Source: Geobacter sp. (GTDB lineage Bacteria; Desulfobacterota; Desulfuromonadia; Geobacterales; Geobacteraceae). Taken from it: a stretch of DNA of 64,000 bases. The position numbers were made by a program, and so were the translations under genes. The notes beneath the pieces are model-generated. The model was given only the letters and a program-made list of their open reading frames with translations. It ran no database searches and was not told where the DNA came from. This document shows, in pieces, positions 16,467-24,924 of this stretch (position 1 is its first letter; the number at the start of each line of letters is the position of its first letter). The stretch is from assembly GCA_016177775.1 (NCBI GenBank), contig JACOUQ010000031.1, positions 1 through 64,000 on the forward strand, written 5' to 3'.

Positions 16467-18029
16467 ATGAACTCGATGCCGATATTAAGCCTCATAACCT
16501 TCTTGCCGCTTGCTGGGGTATTGCTCCTCTTCTTCCTCCCCAAAGAGAGCAAAGGACTCCTGCGGTCGATAGCGCTCATCGTCTCCCTGGTGGTATTCGT
16601 TGTGTCGCTCCCGATTGTCACCGGATTCCAGACAAACGCCGAGTTCCAGTTTAATGAATTCGCTCCATGGATCGCCGCCGGGCCGTTCCAGATGAATTAC
16701 AGCGTCGGCATTGACGGCATCAGTCTCTGGCTTGTCATTCTGACCACCTTCATCATGCCGATCGCCATTCTTTCCACCTGGACCGCGGTTGAGGAAAGGG
16801 TGAAGGAGTACATGATCTGTCTTCTTCTCCTTGAGACCGGCATGCTCGGCGCATTTATCTCGCTGGACCTCTTCCTTTTCTATGTCTTCTGGGAAATCAT
16901 GCTGATCCCGATGTACTTCATCATCGGCATCTGGGGGGGCAAGAACAAGATATACGCGGCACTCAAGTTTTTCATCTATACATTTCTCGGTTCAGTGCTG
17001 ATGCTTGTTGCTCTGCTGGTCCTTTATTTCAAAGCAGGTGCTGGCGATTTCAACCTGATGAAATTCTATGAGCTCTCTCTTGATCCGGCGACTCAGACCT
17101 GGATGTTCCTTGCCTTCGCGCTGGCCTTCGCCATCAAGGTGCCGATGTTCCCTCTGCACACCTGGTTGCCTGACGCACATACCGAGGCCCCGACTGCGGG
17201 CTCGGTTATTCTTGCCGCTATAATGCTGAAGATGGGCACCTACGGTTTCGTTCGCTTTGCCATGCCGCTCTTCCCCAATGCCACCGAGCAGTTTACTCCG
17301 CTCATCGCCACTCTTTCCGTGATCGGCATCATCTACGCTGCATTGGTGGCAATGGTCCAGGAGGATGTGAAGAAACTGGTTGCCTATTCTTCGGTTGCCC
17401 ACCTCGGGTTTGTCATGCTCGGGGTATTCGCCCTCAATCAGCAAGGTGTTGCCGGCGGCATGCTGCAGATGATCAACCATGGTATCTCCACCGGGGCACT
17501 GTTCCTCATCGTCGGGTTTATCTACGAGCGCCGTCACACCCGCCTCATAGCCGATTTCGGCGGGCTCTCCAAGCAGATGCCGGTTTTCGCCACCATCTTC
17601 ATGATCGTGACCCTCTCCTCCATCGGTCTGCCGGGTACCAACGGGTTCGTCGGTGAATTCCTCGTGCTGATCGGCGCATATGAGAGTTCGCTCCGCTGGT
17701 ATGCCCTCATCGCTACGAGCGGGGTGATCCTCTCGGCAGTTTACATGCTCTGGATGTTCCAGAGGGTCATGTTCGGCGAGTTGAACAATCCGAAGAACCA
17801 GGAGTTGAAGGACCTGAATGCAAGAGAAGTGGTCATCATGATTCCGCTTCTTGTTATGATCTTCTGGATGGGAATCTATCCTACGCCGTTCATCGAGAAG
17901 ATGACCCCGGCCATTGACAAGGTCATTGCATACAGCAAGGGGAAAAAGCTGGCTGCTGCTCTGCAGCAGGCCATACCTTCAGCACCGGGTCCTGCCGTAA
18001 TGCAGCCGGCGATATTGGAATCCAAGTAA
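16467..18029 (+). CDS. nuoM: NADH-quinone oxidoreductase subunit M
   Basis: A 520-residue antiporter-like membrane subunit (ND4) with about 14 helices. Signatures are YVFWEIMLIPMYFIIGIWGG with its conserved glutamate, FAIKVPMFPLHTWLPDAHTE, and the KKLVAYSSVAHLGFV helix holding the lysine of the proton channel. The C-terminal tail after residue 490 is short and soluble. AAGGAG lies ahead of the ATG. Confidence 0.97.
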   Translation: MNSMPILSLITFLPLAGVLLLFFLPKESKGLLRSIALIVSLVVFVVSLPIVTGFQTNAEFQFNEFAPWIAAGPFQMNYSVGIDGISLWLVILTTFIMPIAILSTWTAVEERVKEYMICLLLLETGMLGAFISLDLFLFYVFWEIMLIPMYFIIGIWGGKNKIYAALKFFIYTFLGSVLMLVALLVLYFKAGAGDFNLMKFYELSLDPATQTWMFLAFALAFAIKVPMFPLHTWLPDAHTEAPTAGSVILAAIMLKMGTYGFVRFAMPLFPNATEQFTPLIATLSVIGIIYAALVAMVQEDVKKLVAYSSVAHLGFVMLGVFALNQQGVAGGMLQMINHGISTGALFLIVGFIYERRHTRLIADFGGLSKQMPVFATIFMIVTLSSIGLPGTNGFVGEFLVLIGAYESSLRWYALIATSGVILSAVYMLWMFQRVMFGELNNPKNQELKDLNAREVVIMIPLLVMIFWMGIYPTPFIEKMTPAIDKVIAYSKGKKLAAALQQAIPSAPGPAVMQPAILESK

Positions 18030-18063
18030 ATCGTACCAGTACAGTAACCCGGAGGAACTGTTA

Positions 18064-19518
18064 ATGGAAACAATCGCTATTCCAGCCGTTAATCTTGCGG
18101 CAATTATGCCCGAGACTGTGTTGTCGGTTGTCGGCATGATCCTGCTGCTCATCAACGTCTTCCTGCCCACCGAGAAGAAAGCGTACCTGGGCTATCTGAG
18201 CCTGATCGGTATCGCGGTCAGCCTGTTCTATACCATGAATGGCTGGGGCACGCCGCAGGAAGGCTTTAACGGGTCTGTGCTGCTGGACAACTTTTCACAC
18301 TTTTTCAATGTGATCTTTCTTCTCTGTAGCGCATTGACCATCCTCATCGCTGACCAGTACGTGCAGCGTGAGGAATGTAATCATGGCGAACTCTACCCGT
18401 TGATTCTGTTCGCTACGACTGGCATGATGTTCATGGCGTCCGGAACTGATCTCATGACCATATTCCTCGGCCTTGAGGTTCTTTCCATCGCACTTTATAT
18501 CCTGGCCGGCTTTGCCCGCAACAACGTCAAGTCCAATGAGGCAGGCCTCAAATACTTCCTTTTGGGAGCGTTTTCCACCTGCTTCCTTCTTTACGGCATG
18601 GCACTTACCTACGGTGCTACCGGCACCACCAAAATTGCCGGGATTGCTCAGTTCATCGCCCAGAACAGCATCCTGTCCAAGAATCCGATTCTCCTCGTCG
18701 GCATGCTCCTGATGGCGGTTGGTTTTTCGTTCAAGATCGCGGCGGCTCCCTTTCACATGTGGACCCCAGACGTTTACGAGGGCGCACCTACTCCGATTAC
18801 TGCGTTCATGTCCGCAGGTCCCAAGGCAGCCGGTTTTGCCGCCTTCCTGCGCGTTTTCCTTGTCGCACTTCCAATGTTTAAGGCTGAGTGGACCAGCCTT
18901 CTCTGGGCGCTGGCTGTTCTCACCATGACCTTCGGCAACATCACTGCAATCTACCAGAACAACATCAAGCGTATGCTCGCTTATTCCTCCATTGCTCACG
19001 CTGGCTATGCACTGGTCGGTTTTGTAGCGGCCAATGAGGTGGGGGTTGCCGGCATTCTCTTTTATCTCCTCTCCTACACCTTCATGAACCTCGGGGCCTT
19101 TGCCATCATCATACTGGTCGGTAAAAAGGGGGAGCCCAACAACAACGTCTCCGATTATGCCGGCCTGTCCGTAAAGCATCCGGCACTTGCCCTGGCCATG
19201 TCGGTATTCCTCTTCTCACTGATGGGGATTCCGCCGACTGCCGGCTTCGTGGGCAAATTCTACCTTTTCTCCGGCGCCATCAAGTCGGGCTACATCTGGC
19301 TGGCGATCATCGGCGTGCTGAACAGTGCTGCCTCGGTCTATTACTATCTGCGGGTCATGGTCTTTATGTACATGAAGGCGCCGGAAGAGGATTTTGCCTG
19401 GCTTAAGGTGACTCCTGCGTTTTTTGTTACGGTAGTGATCGCCATTGCCGGGGTGCTGGTCCTTGGCGTGGCTCCCCAGTATTTCCTCAAGCTCGCCCAG
19501 ATCGCCGTGATGATCTAG
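18064..19518 (+). CDS. nuoN: NADH-quinone oxidoreductase subunit N
   Basis: A 484-residue antiporter-like membrane subunit (ND2), the third pumping unit. The core motifs are FLGLEVLSIALYILAGF, FKIAAAPFHMWTPDVYEGAP and NIKRMLAYSSIAHAGYAL. CGGAGG precedes the ATG. It is the last gene of the nuo operon, followed 22 bases later by a strong terminator. Confidence 0.97.
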   Translation: METIAIPAVNLAAIMPETVLSVVGMILLLINVFLPTEKKAYLGYLSLIGIAVSLFYTMNGWGTPQEGFNGSVLLDNFSHFFNVIFLLCSALTILIADQYVQREECNHGELYPLILFATTGMMFMASGTDLMTIFLGLEVLSIALYILAGFARNNVKSNEAGLKYFLLGAFSTCFLLYGMALTYGATGTTKIAGIAQFIAQNSILSKNPILLVGMLLMAVGFSFKIAAAPFHMWTPDVYEGAPTPITAFMSAGPKAAGFAAFLRVFLVALPMFKAEWTSLLWALAVLTMTFGNITAIYQNNIKRMLAYSSIAHAGYALVGFVAANEVGVAGILFYLLSYTFMNLGAFAIIILVGKKGEPNNNVSDYAGLSVKHPALALAMSVFLFSLMGIPPTAGFVGKFYLFSGAIKSGYIWLAIIGVLNSAASVYYYLRVMVFMYMKAPEEDFAWLKVTPAFFVTVVIAIAGVLVLGVAPQYFLKLAQIAVMI

Positions 19519-19540
19519 GCAGGGTATTCCCTGCGAAAGT

Positions 19541-19570
19541 AAAAGCCCTTCCGAGCGGAAGGGCTTTTTT
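19541..19570 (+). terminator. Intrinsic terminator of the nuo operon
   Basis: Stem AGCCCTTCC (19544-19552), loop GAGC, GGAAGGGCT (19557-19565), then a T-run. An A-run on the left side could allow function in both directions, but all nearby genes run plus. Confidence 0.9.
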
Positions 19571-19606
19571 CGTATCAGCTGTACACTGGAGAATCAGGGG
19601 GGTGTT

Positions 19607-20170
19607 ATGGACGAGCCAAAATCTGACACAGCATATTTCGCAGTATCAGTTATCGGTAAGGACCGGCCGGGTATTGTGGCTGGGGCGGCCGAAGTCCTCT
19701 ATCGGCTCGGGTGTAATATCGAGGATTCAAGCTGCACCATGCTTGCCGGCGAATTTGCGATGATCCTGATTGTTACGCATGAAAAGCCGTTCAGCAAGGC
19801 CCATCTCGTAGAGGAGTTCGTTGCATACAGCAAAGGGATGGAGCTGTCGGTTTTTGTGCGGGGGTTGAAGAGAGACGAAGTGGAGTACCACTCACCCCAA
19901 GGCGAGCTCTGCGTTATTACGGTGTATGGCGCCGATCGGCCGGGCATTGTTTATCGGGTGACCAGGGAGCTGGCTGATCGCTCGATCAACATCACGGACC
20001 TGAACACCAAGCTCATCGGAACTAGTGCCGCGCCGGTCTACATTCTGGTGATCGAGGCCGAATTGACAGAGGGGACCAGCTCCGAGGACGTAGAGCGCCT
20101 TCTCCACACCATTAAGGAAGAACTGGCTGTCGAGATCACCGTGCGGATCGTCACGCCAGTTGCCCTGTAG
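19607..20170 (+). CDS. Tandem ACT-domain protein (GcvR-like)
   Basis: A 187-residue cytoplasmic protein made of two ACT domains, about residues 8-85 and 98-180. Each starts with the typical strand and turn (VIGKDRPGIVAGAAEVL and VYGADRPGIVYRVTREL). Tandem-ACT proteins of this size act as amino-acid-sensing regulators such as GcvR, but the ligand and target cannot be read here. It starts after the nuo terminator and ends 4 bases before the deformylase gene, so the two form a small operon. Confidence 0.75.
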   Translation: MDEPKSDTAYFAVSVIGKDRPGIVAGAAEVLYRLGCNIEDSSCTMLAGEFAMILIVTHEKPFSKAHLVEEFVAYSKGMELSVFVRGLKRDEVEYHSPQGELCVITVYGADRPGIVYRVTRELADRSINITDLNTKLIGTSAAPVYILVIEAELTEGTSSEDVERLLHTIKEELAVEITVRIVTPVAL

Positions 20171-20174
20171 AGTC

Positions 20175-20681
20175 ATGCCTCAACAGAAAATAATATTATA
20201 TCCTCATCCGTCGCTAAAAAAAGTTTGCCGGGAGATTCCGGCAATAGATCAGGACATTTGCGTCCTTGTGGCCGATCTTGTCGACACAATGCGGGCTGCC
20301 CCCGGATCGGTCGGGGTTGCGGCCCCCCAGGTCGGAGTCACGCTCAGGGTTTGTGTCGTGGATGTGTCGCAGCATCGGCTTGGCAAGGAGCAGAACCACG
20401 GGCTGCTTGTCATGATCAACCCGGTGCTCCTGAGTGGTGCCGGTGCGGCGATAATGCGCGAGGGGTGTATGAGTGTGCCGGATTACACTGGCGATGTGCA
20501 GCGGTACACTGAGATCGAGGTTGCCTATCTGGACGAGAACGGCGAGAAAAGGATGCTTTGCACAGCCGGTTTTGAAGCAGTTGCCGTGCAGCACGAGATG
20601 GACCATCTGGACGGAGTTCTTTTTCTGGACCGAATCGTATCGCTAAAAACCGGCCTGTTCAGGAGAAAGAACTACAAATAG
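20175..20681 (+). CDS. def: Peptide deformylase
   Basis: A 168-residue metal hydrolase that removes the N-formyl group from new proteins. All three family motifs are present: GVAAPQVG (motif 1), EGCMSVP with the metal cysteine (motif 2) and QHEMDHLDG with the HExxH metal histidines and catalytic glutamate (motif 3). The ATG at 20175 gives the usual N-terminal sequence; an in-frame earlier start would overlap the ACT gene. It converges on the MshEN gene with a 7-base gap. Confidence 0.95.
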   Translation: MPQQKIILYPHPSLKKVCREIPAIDQDICVLVADLVDTMRAAPGSVGVAAPQVGVTLRVCVVDVSQHRLGKEQNHGLLVMINPVLLSGAGAAIMREGCMSVPDYTGDVQRYTEIEVAYLDENGEKRMLCTAGFEAVAVQHEMDHLDGVLFLDRIVSLKTGLFRRKNYK

Positions 20682-20688
20682 ATCGGCA

Positions 20689-21915
20689 TCAGGTCATCAT
20701 GATCTTATTGCGGAGAATTAGGATCTCGAAAGCCATCGATGCCTTGCCCACTAGCTTCTGAATGTCCTGAATCCTGGCATCCAGATCTGCTCCCGAACCG
20801 ACTACATACAGGATATTGACAACCCGCCCCATCATCATGAGCGGGATCAGGTTGGCCGAGTCCGGTGCTTCGCCGCCCATTGACTTGATGATGGTCGCAT
20901 TGAGCGGGGTCGGTGGAAGAGGGCCGCGGTAAAAGCTCTTTGTGTCGGCAACTACCTTGAGAACCGACGGCTCATTCAGGGGTATAGAAAGGGCCGGGAA
21001 ACCTGGCAGGAACTTGCCGTCCTGCATGGCCCGCCACCCCACTGCCGTATTTCCCTTGACCAGAAACAGCGCCACCTGCGAAAACTCCTGCCCCGCATAG
21101 CGTACCAGGCTGTCGGCAATTTCGTCGCGGTCTCTGGCATCCGCTAGTTCCTGCGAAATCGAATCGATGGTGTAGCGCTCTACGGCTTCGATCAGGGCTT
21201 CCTCTTCCTCAATCTCAGCCTCTGTCAACTCTTCGAACTCCTCAAATACTGCCTGTGGGGCAGGTGCAGTCGCAGCCACGGCTGACAGTTTTGCGGTCTC
21301 GACGGATTGTTTTTCTTCAGTGAGATCCGTAAAAGCGGAAAAGTCTATGGCCTCGGCATCGTGTGCCAACGTCGGTGCAGGCCGGGGAGGGACGACGGGC
21401 TGGGCCGGGGCAGGTTTGGGGGGCTGTGGAGTCGGCGCCTGAGGCTTGGACATGGTCTTTGAGACAGGAATGTACCGCAGATCGCGCTTGATTCCGTAAT
21501 ATTTTTCAAGGGCAAGAACGAGCCTGACCTCTGGCGCCACCATGGGCTTGATAACGAAGCCGCTGATGAAGGATATTTCGTCTATTGCCTGAAGGTCGGA
21601 TGGGTCAGTCATCACAAGGGTCAGGCGGTTGCGGTCCAGGGCGAGGGGCACGACCTTGTACTTCTGGGCGATTCCCTTGGGAATGACCTTGATGACTTCC
21701 GGGGAAATGTTGTTTAACTGATCCGCAGGAACGTAGGGGACGCCCAGCTTCTCACTGAGCACCTTTGCCAAGTTGTCCTCATCGATATACCCCATCTCGA
21801 TCAGGTTAGTCCCAAGCCTCCCGCCGAAAATAACTTGGTACTTGAGGGCCTCCTCCAACTGGTCAGAAGCAAGCTTCCCGGCCTTGATCAGCATCTCGCC
21901 AAGTTTTATCGTCAT
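20689..21915 (-). CDS. Stand-alone MshEN-domain protein, putative c-di-GMP receptor
   Basis: A 408-residue soluble protein. The N-terminal half (1-150) is an MshEN/T2SSE_N domain with two copies of the R/KLGxxL motif block, KLGEMLIKAG (4-13) and RLGTNLIEMG (33-42), the type that binds cyclic-di-GMP in MshE-like ATPases. Then comes a proline-rich linker (about 155-185), an acidic stretch (EEFEELTEAEIEEEEALIE) and a C-terminal GAF-like domain of about 160 residues. The ATPase domain that normally follows MshEN is absent. It has its own strong promoter. Function is unknown; a c-di-GMP-responsive adaptor is an inference. Confidence 0.7.
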   Translation of the reverse strand: MTIKLGEMLIKAGKLASDQLEEALKYQVIFGGRLGTNLIEMGYIDEDNLAKVLSEKLGVPYVPADQLNNISPEVIKVIPKGIAQKYKVVPLALDRNRLTLVMTDPSDLQAIDEISFISGFVIKPMVAPEVRLVLALEKYYGIKRDLRYIPVSKTMSKPQAPTPQPPKPAPAQPVVPPRPAPTLAHDAEAIDFSAFTDLTEEKQSVETAKLSAVAATAPAPQAVFEEFEELTEAEIEEEEALIEAVERYTIDSISQELADARDRDEIADSLVRYAGQEFSQVALFLVKGNTAVGWRAMQDGKFLPGFPALSIPLNEPSVLKVVADTKSFYRGPLPPTPLNATIIKSMGGEAPDSANLIPLMMMGRVVNILYVVGSGADLDARIQDIQKLVGKASMAFEILILRNKIMMT

Positions 21916-21956
21916 GGAATCAACCCCTCATGTAAGAGATTCGGAATTCTGTAGTT

Positions 21957-21985
21957 GTTATAAGGTGGAGTGCAAAATTTGTCAA
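21957..21985 (-). promoter_or_regulatory. Promoter of the MshEN-domain gene
   Basis: Minus strand: TTGACA (21980-21985, perfect), 17-base spacer, TATAAC (21957-21962, 5 of 6). It lies 42 bases upstream of the ATG, and GAGGGG serves as ribosome site. Confidence 0.65.
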
Positions 21986-21994
21986 CGTTAACTG

Positions 21995-23404
21995 CTAACG
22001 GGATCTCAGGTGTGAAATCACGTTAGTGGCGGTCTTGACTGCGGCGGCCACGCAGTCGTTCAAACCAATTCCCCGGTAGGAATTGCCGGTGAGGAAGAGG
22101 CCGGGCACGGACATGGTCATCTCCTCCAGCGAGGACAAGCGGTCGGCATGGCCGACAGTGTACTGCGGAATAGCCTTTTCATGGCGGAATATTCGGACAA
22201 AGGAGGGCGCTTCCCTGATTCCCATGATCTGTTGCAGGTCGTCCCGAACCCGCTTGATGACCTCCTCGTCGGAAAAGCGGATGGCTTCAGGGAAGCATGC
22301 GCCGCCGAGCATGCTCCGGAGAAGGACCTTGCCGGCGGGGGCTCGGTTAGGAAAGATGCTGGAATCCCAAAGGGTCCCCAGTGTGCTTCTCCTTTCCTCC
22401 TTGGGGATGAGGTAACCGAAGCCGTTGAGGCTGTTCCTTATGCGATCCCGCTCATATCCAAAGCAGACGACTGTCATGGAGGAATAGGGGGTCATCCGGA
22501 GAAAGGCGGCCATGGCCGGATTGAGAGCCTGCACAATGTCCGCGGTGCTGTAGGCCGGGGTGGCAAGTATGATGGCATCGGCGTCGATCTCGCCGGAGGC
22601 GGTTGTAACCTTGAACCGGACAGAGCTCCCCGCCGTAACGGCGGAAACCGCAGAGTTGGTAATTACCGCGTCTGAGTTCATCCTGTTGCGCAGTGTGTCG
22701 GTCAGGAACTGCAGGCCATCGTTGAAGGAGGTGAGAACCCCGCCGGGGCCAGCGGCGCTAGCAACGGCCTTCCCCTGCGCGATCTCTTCCTTATTTTTCT
22801 TTGCCAGCTTGATCATCGCCATGATCAGGCTGCCATATTCGCTCTCCAGCTCTGCAATGCGGGGAAAGCACGACTTGAGGGACATGGTCTCGGGGTCCCC
22901 TGCGAAAATCCCGGAGACCATCGGCGCGATCAGCTTGCGCAGGGCCTCATCGCCAAGCCTGCGTCGCCCGAATGCGGCCAGGGTTTCGTCCGTGTCCTTC
23001 GAGGGCTTGGGGGCAAACGGCTCCATGGCGAGCCGCAGCTTGCCCGGCCAGGAAATCAGCTTGCTCTTGAGGAAGGACGGGCCGTTCTCCGGCAGTCTGT
23101 GCAATTCCCCACCAGAGTAGATGAAGCGCTTACGGGCATTGTCGTTGCTGCGGAGCAGGCTTCCCCTGATCCCGAGTCTGCCGCAGAGTTCCAGGGTCTG
23201 GGGCTTGTTGTCGAGAAAGCCGTTCGGTCCCCACTCGCAAATAAAGCCTTCTTCCCTGATGCTCCAGATCTTCCCTCCGACCCTGGCATCGGATTCGAGC
23301 ACCTTGATCTCCAGAGGAATTTGCGCACTCTGTGCAAGCCGCTCCAGCATATAGGCGGTTGCCAGCCCGGAGATCCCGGCACCAGCGATGACGACCTTGT
23401 ACAT
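21995..23404 (-). CDS. hemG: Protoporphyrinogen oxidase, FAD-dependent (HemY-type)
   Basis: A 469-residue flavoenzyme that oxidises protoporphyrinogen IX (or, in the coproporphyrin branch, coproporphyrinogen III) in heme synthesis. The N terminus has the dinucleotide fold VVIAGAGISGLATAYML, then the DARVGGKIWS motif; the C terminus has the second FAD motif, LFLTGNSYRGIGLNDCVAAA. It belongs to the HemY-type amine-oxidase family although such genes are often named hemG. AGGAGG precedes the ATG. It lies 20 bases downstream of a MarR regulator in the same direction. Confidence 0.9.
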   Translation of the reverse strand: MYKVVIAGAGISGLATAYMLERLAQSAQIPLEIKVLESDARVGGKIWSIREEGFICEWGPNGFLDNKPQTLELCGRLGIRGSLLRSNDNARKRFIYSGGELHRLPENGPSFLKSKLISWPGKLRLAMEPFAPKPSKDTDETLAAFGRRRLGDEALRKLIAPMVSGIFAGDPETMSLKSCFPRIAELESEYGSLIMAMIKLAKKNKEEIAQGKAVASAAGPGGVLTSFNDGLQFLTDTLRNRMNSDAVITNSAVSAVTAGSSVRFKVTTASGEIDADAIILATPAYSTADIVQALNPAMAAFLRMTPYSSMTVVCFGYERDRIRNSLNGFGYLIPKEERRSTLGTLWDSSIFPNRAPAGKVLLRSMLGGACFPEAIRFSDEEVIKRVRDDLQQIMGIREAPSFVRIFRHEKAIPQYTVGHADRLSSLEEMTMSVPGLFLTGNSYRGIGLNDCVAAAVKTATNVISHLRSR

Positions 23405-23424
23405 AAGCTCCCTCCTGACAACCT

Positions 23425-23850
23425 TTAAAGTTTGTCCAGAATTTCGGTGATGGTCTCCAGTGCGTTGACCAGACGTTCCTGGTCTTCGTCCGGGAGCCTC
23501 CCCAACAGAATGCCGTAATTGGATACGATGCCGCGGCGGATTTCCCGGATGAGCTCTTCGCCAGCGGCGGTGGTATGAATCACCACGCGGCGCCGATTTG
23601 CGTCGTCCACGGCCCGATAGACCAGGCTGAGGTTTACGAGCCTGTCAACCATTTCGCTGGCCGAGCTCATGGCAATGTTTAACTCTCCGGCCAGCACGTT
23701 GAGGGGACAGTTCCCCTTGTCGTATATGGTCAGCAGCATCTTGTACTGATTATACGACAGATCCATGCCGTCATGGACGGTGCTGCGAATCCGCCCCATA
23801 ACCCGCATCAGCACGGGATAAAGCTGGGCTATGCGCTCGATCCTCTCCAT
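23425..23850 (-). CDS. MarR-family transcriptional regulator
   Basis: A 141-residue winged-helix regulator. The helix-turn-helix runs from about residue 48 to 78 (PLNVLAGELNIAMSSASEMV) and the wing contains DANRRRVVIHTTAAG. An ATG at 23850 with GGGAAG just before it is preferred over an in-frame TTG seven codons upstream. It is the first gene of a two-gene unit with hemG. A dyad sits over its predicted transcription start, which suggests autoregulation. The effector is unknown. Confidence 0.85.
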   Translation of the reverse strand: MERIERIAQLYPVLMRVMGRIRSTVHDGMDLSYNQYKMLLTIYDKGNCPLNVLAGELNIAMSSASEMVDRLVNLSLVYRAVDDANRRRVVIHTTAAGEELIREIRRGIVSNYGILLGRLPDEDQERLVNALETITEILDKL

Positions 23851-23874
23851 AATCTTCCCGGAAAACGGCAATAG

Positions 23875-23887
23875 TTAGGTTGCCTAA
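23875..23887. promoter_or_regulatory. Inverted repeat at the marR start, probable MarR operator
   Basis: TTAGG-TTG-CCTAA, a perfect 5-3-5 dyad, with weaker outer arms TAGTT (23872-23876) and AACTA (23902-23906). It lies immediately downstream of the -10 of the marR promoter, a position where binding would block transcription. Confidence 0.45.
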
Positions 23888-23916
23888 ATATTAGAACATC
23901 GAACTATGGCTGTCAA
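23888..23916 (-). promoter_or_regulatory. marR-hemG promoter
   Basis: Minus strand: TTGACA (23911-23916), 17-base spacer, TAATAT (23888-23893, 4 of 6). It lies back-to-back with the promoter of the J-protein gene, whose TTGACA is at 23937. Confidence 0.5.
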
Positions 23917-23936
23917 TATGAAATGCGAGCATTCGG

Positions 23937-23965
23937 TTGACAGGAAAAGGCGCAGCGATTACATT
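23937..23965 (+). promoter_or_regulatory. Promoter of the CbpA-like gene
   Basis: TTGACA (23937-23942, perfect), 17-base spacer, TACATT (23960-23965, 4 of 6), about 30 bases ahead of the ATG at 23994. Confidence 0.5.
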
Positions 23966-23993
23966 CAAGAAAACGACCGCAAAGGACCATGCA

Positions 23994-24875
23994 ATGGCGA
24001 ATATCGATTATTACGAGGTGCTGGGGCTCAAGAAGGGGGCCACCCCTGATGAGATAAAGAAGGCGTACCGCAAGCTCGCCGTTAAGTACCACCCGGACAA
24101 GAACCCTGGGGACAAGGCCGCGGAGGAGAAATTCAAGCAGATAAATGAGGCATATGCAGTGCTTTCCGACCCGCAGAAAAGGCAGCAGTATGATGCATTC
24201 GGGTCTAGTGGGTTTCAGCAGCGCTATTCACAGGAGGATATCTTTCGCGGTTTCGACGTGGGGGACATTTTCAGGGATTTCGGCTTCGACACCGAGGACA
24301 TCTTCTCGCGCATGTTCGATGGGGCGAGTTTTGACAGGGGATACCGGCGAAAGCGACGGGGGGCGGATCTTTCTCTCGACATGCAGGTCTCATTCAGGGA
24401 GGCGGTGCTGGGGGAAAAAAAGAGGGTTGCCTACCTGCGGGGAGGCAGACGCGAGGAGTTGTCGGTCCAAATTCCGGCAGGGGTCAAAGAAGGGGCGAAG
24501 CTGCGGATTCCCGGGAAGGGGGAGGAAGGCCCACCGGGCGAAGCTCCAGGAGATCTCTACCTGTTGCTACATGTGACGGCTGATCGTGTGTACAGCAGGG
24601 AAGGGAATGATATCGTGACTGAAAAGGAAATCCGCTTCAGCGAAGCGGCACTCGGAACTTCTCTTGATGTGGAAACGCTGGACGGGGTCAAAAGGGTGCG
24701 TGTGCCTGCTGGTATCCAGCCGGGGACAAAGGTCCGGTTGAAGGGTCTGGGGGTGCCCCGGCTCGGGGGGAACGGGCGTGGAGATTTTTACGTGATGGTG
24801 ACGGTCAAGGTGCCGACCAGACTGACAGAGGCCCAGCACAAGCTGGTGGAGGAGTTGGCGAAAGTCGGGATGTGA
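23994..24875 (+). CDS. DnaJ-family co-chaperone without zinc finger (CbpA-like)
   Basis: A 293-residue class II J-protein. The J-domain (residues 4-70) has the catalytic HPD in [10 protein letters not shown]; a glycine/phenylalanine-poor linker with repeated D-I-F-R/S units follows (about 80-115), then the two beta-barrel substrate domains found in DnaJ C termini. The CxxCxGxG zinc centre is absent, as in CbpA. The chosen ATG gives the standard [11 protein letters not shown] start; the ORF extends 19 codons further without a ribosome site. It converges on the isomerase cluster, with a perfect hairpin between. Confidence 0.88.
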   Translation: MANIDYYEVLGLKKGATPDEIKKAYRKLAVKYHPDKNPGDKAAEEKFKQINEAYAVLSDPQKRQQYDAFGSSGFQQRYSQEDIFRGFDVGDIFRDFGFDTEDIFSRMFDGASFDRGYRRKRRGADLSLDMQVSFREAVLGEKKRVAYLRGGRREELSVQIPAGVKEGAKLRIPGKGEEGPPGEAPGDLYLLLHVTADRVYSREGNDIVTEKEIRFSEAALGTSLDVETLDGVKRVRVPAGIQPGTKVRLKGLGVPRLGGNGRGDFYVMVTVKVPTRLTEAQHKLVEELAKVGM

Positions 24876-24884
24876 AGAAAGTTG

Positions 24885-24924
24885 GAACTTGTCCGTAAAT
24901 AACTGCTTATTTACGGACAAGTTC
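24885..24924. repeat. Perfect 18-bp inverted repeat between convergent genes
   Basis: Arms 24885-24902 and 24907-24924 are exact inverse complements (arm begins GAACTTGTCCGTAAATAA) with a 4-base CTGC loop. The right arm abuts the stop codon of the minus-strand isomerase gene. There is no T-run on either side, so it may work as a transcript-end stabiliser or a factor-assisted terminator. Confidence 0.75.
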
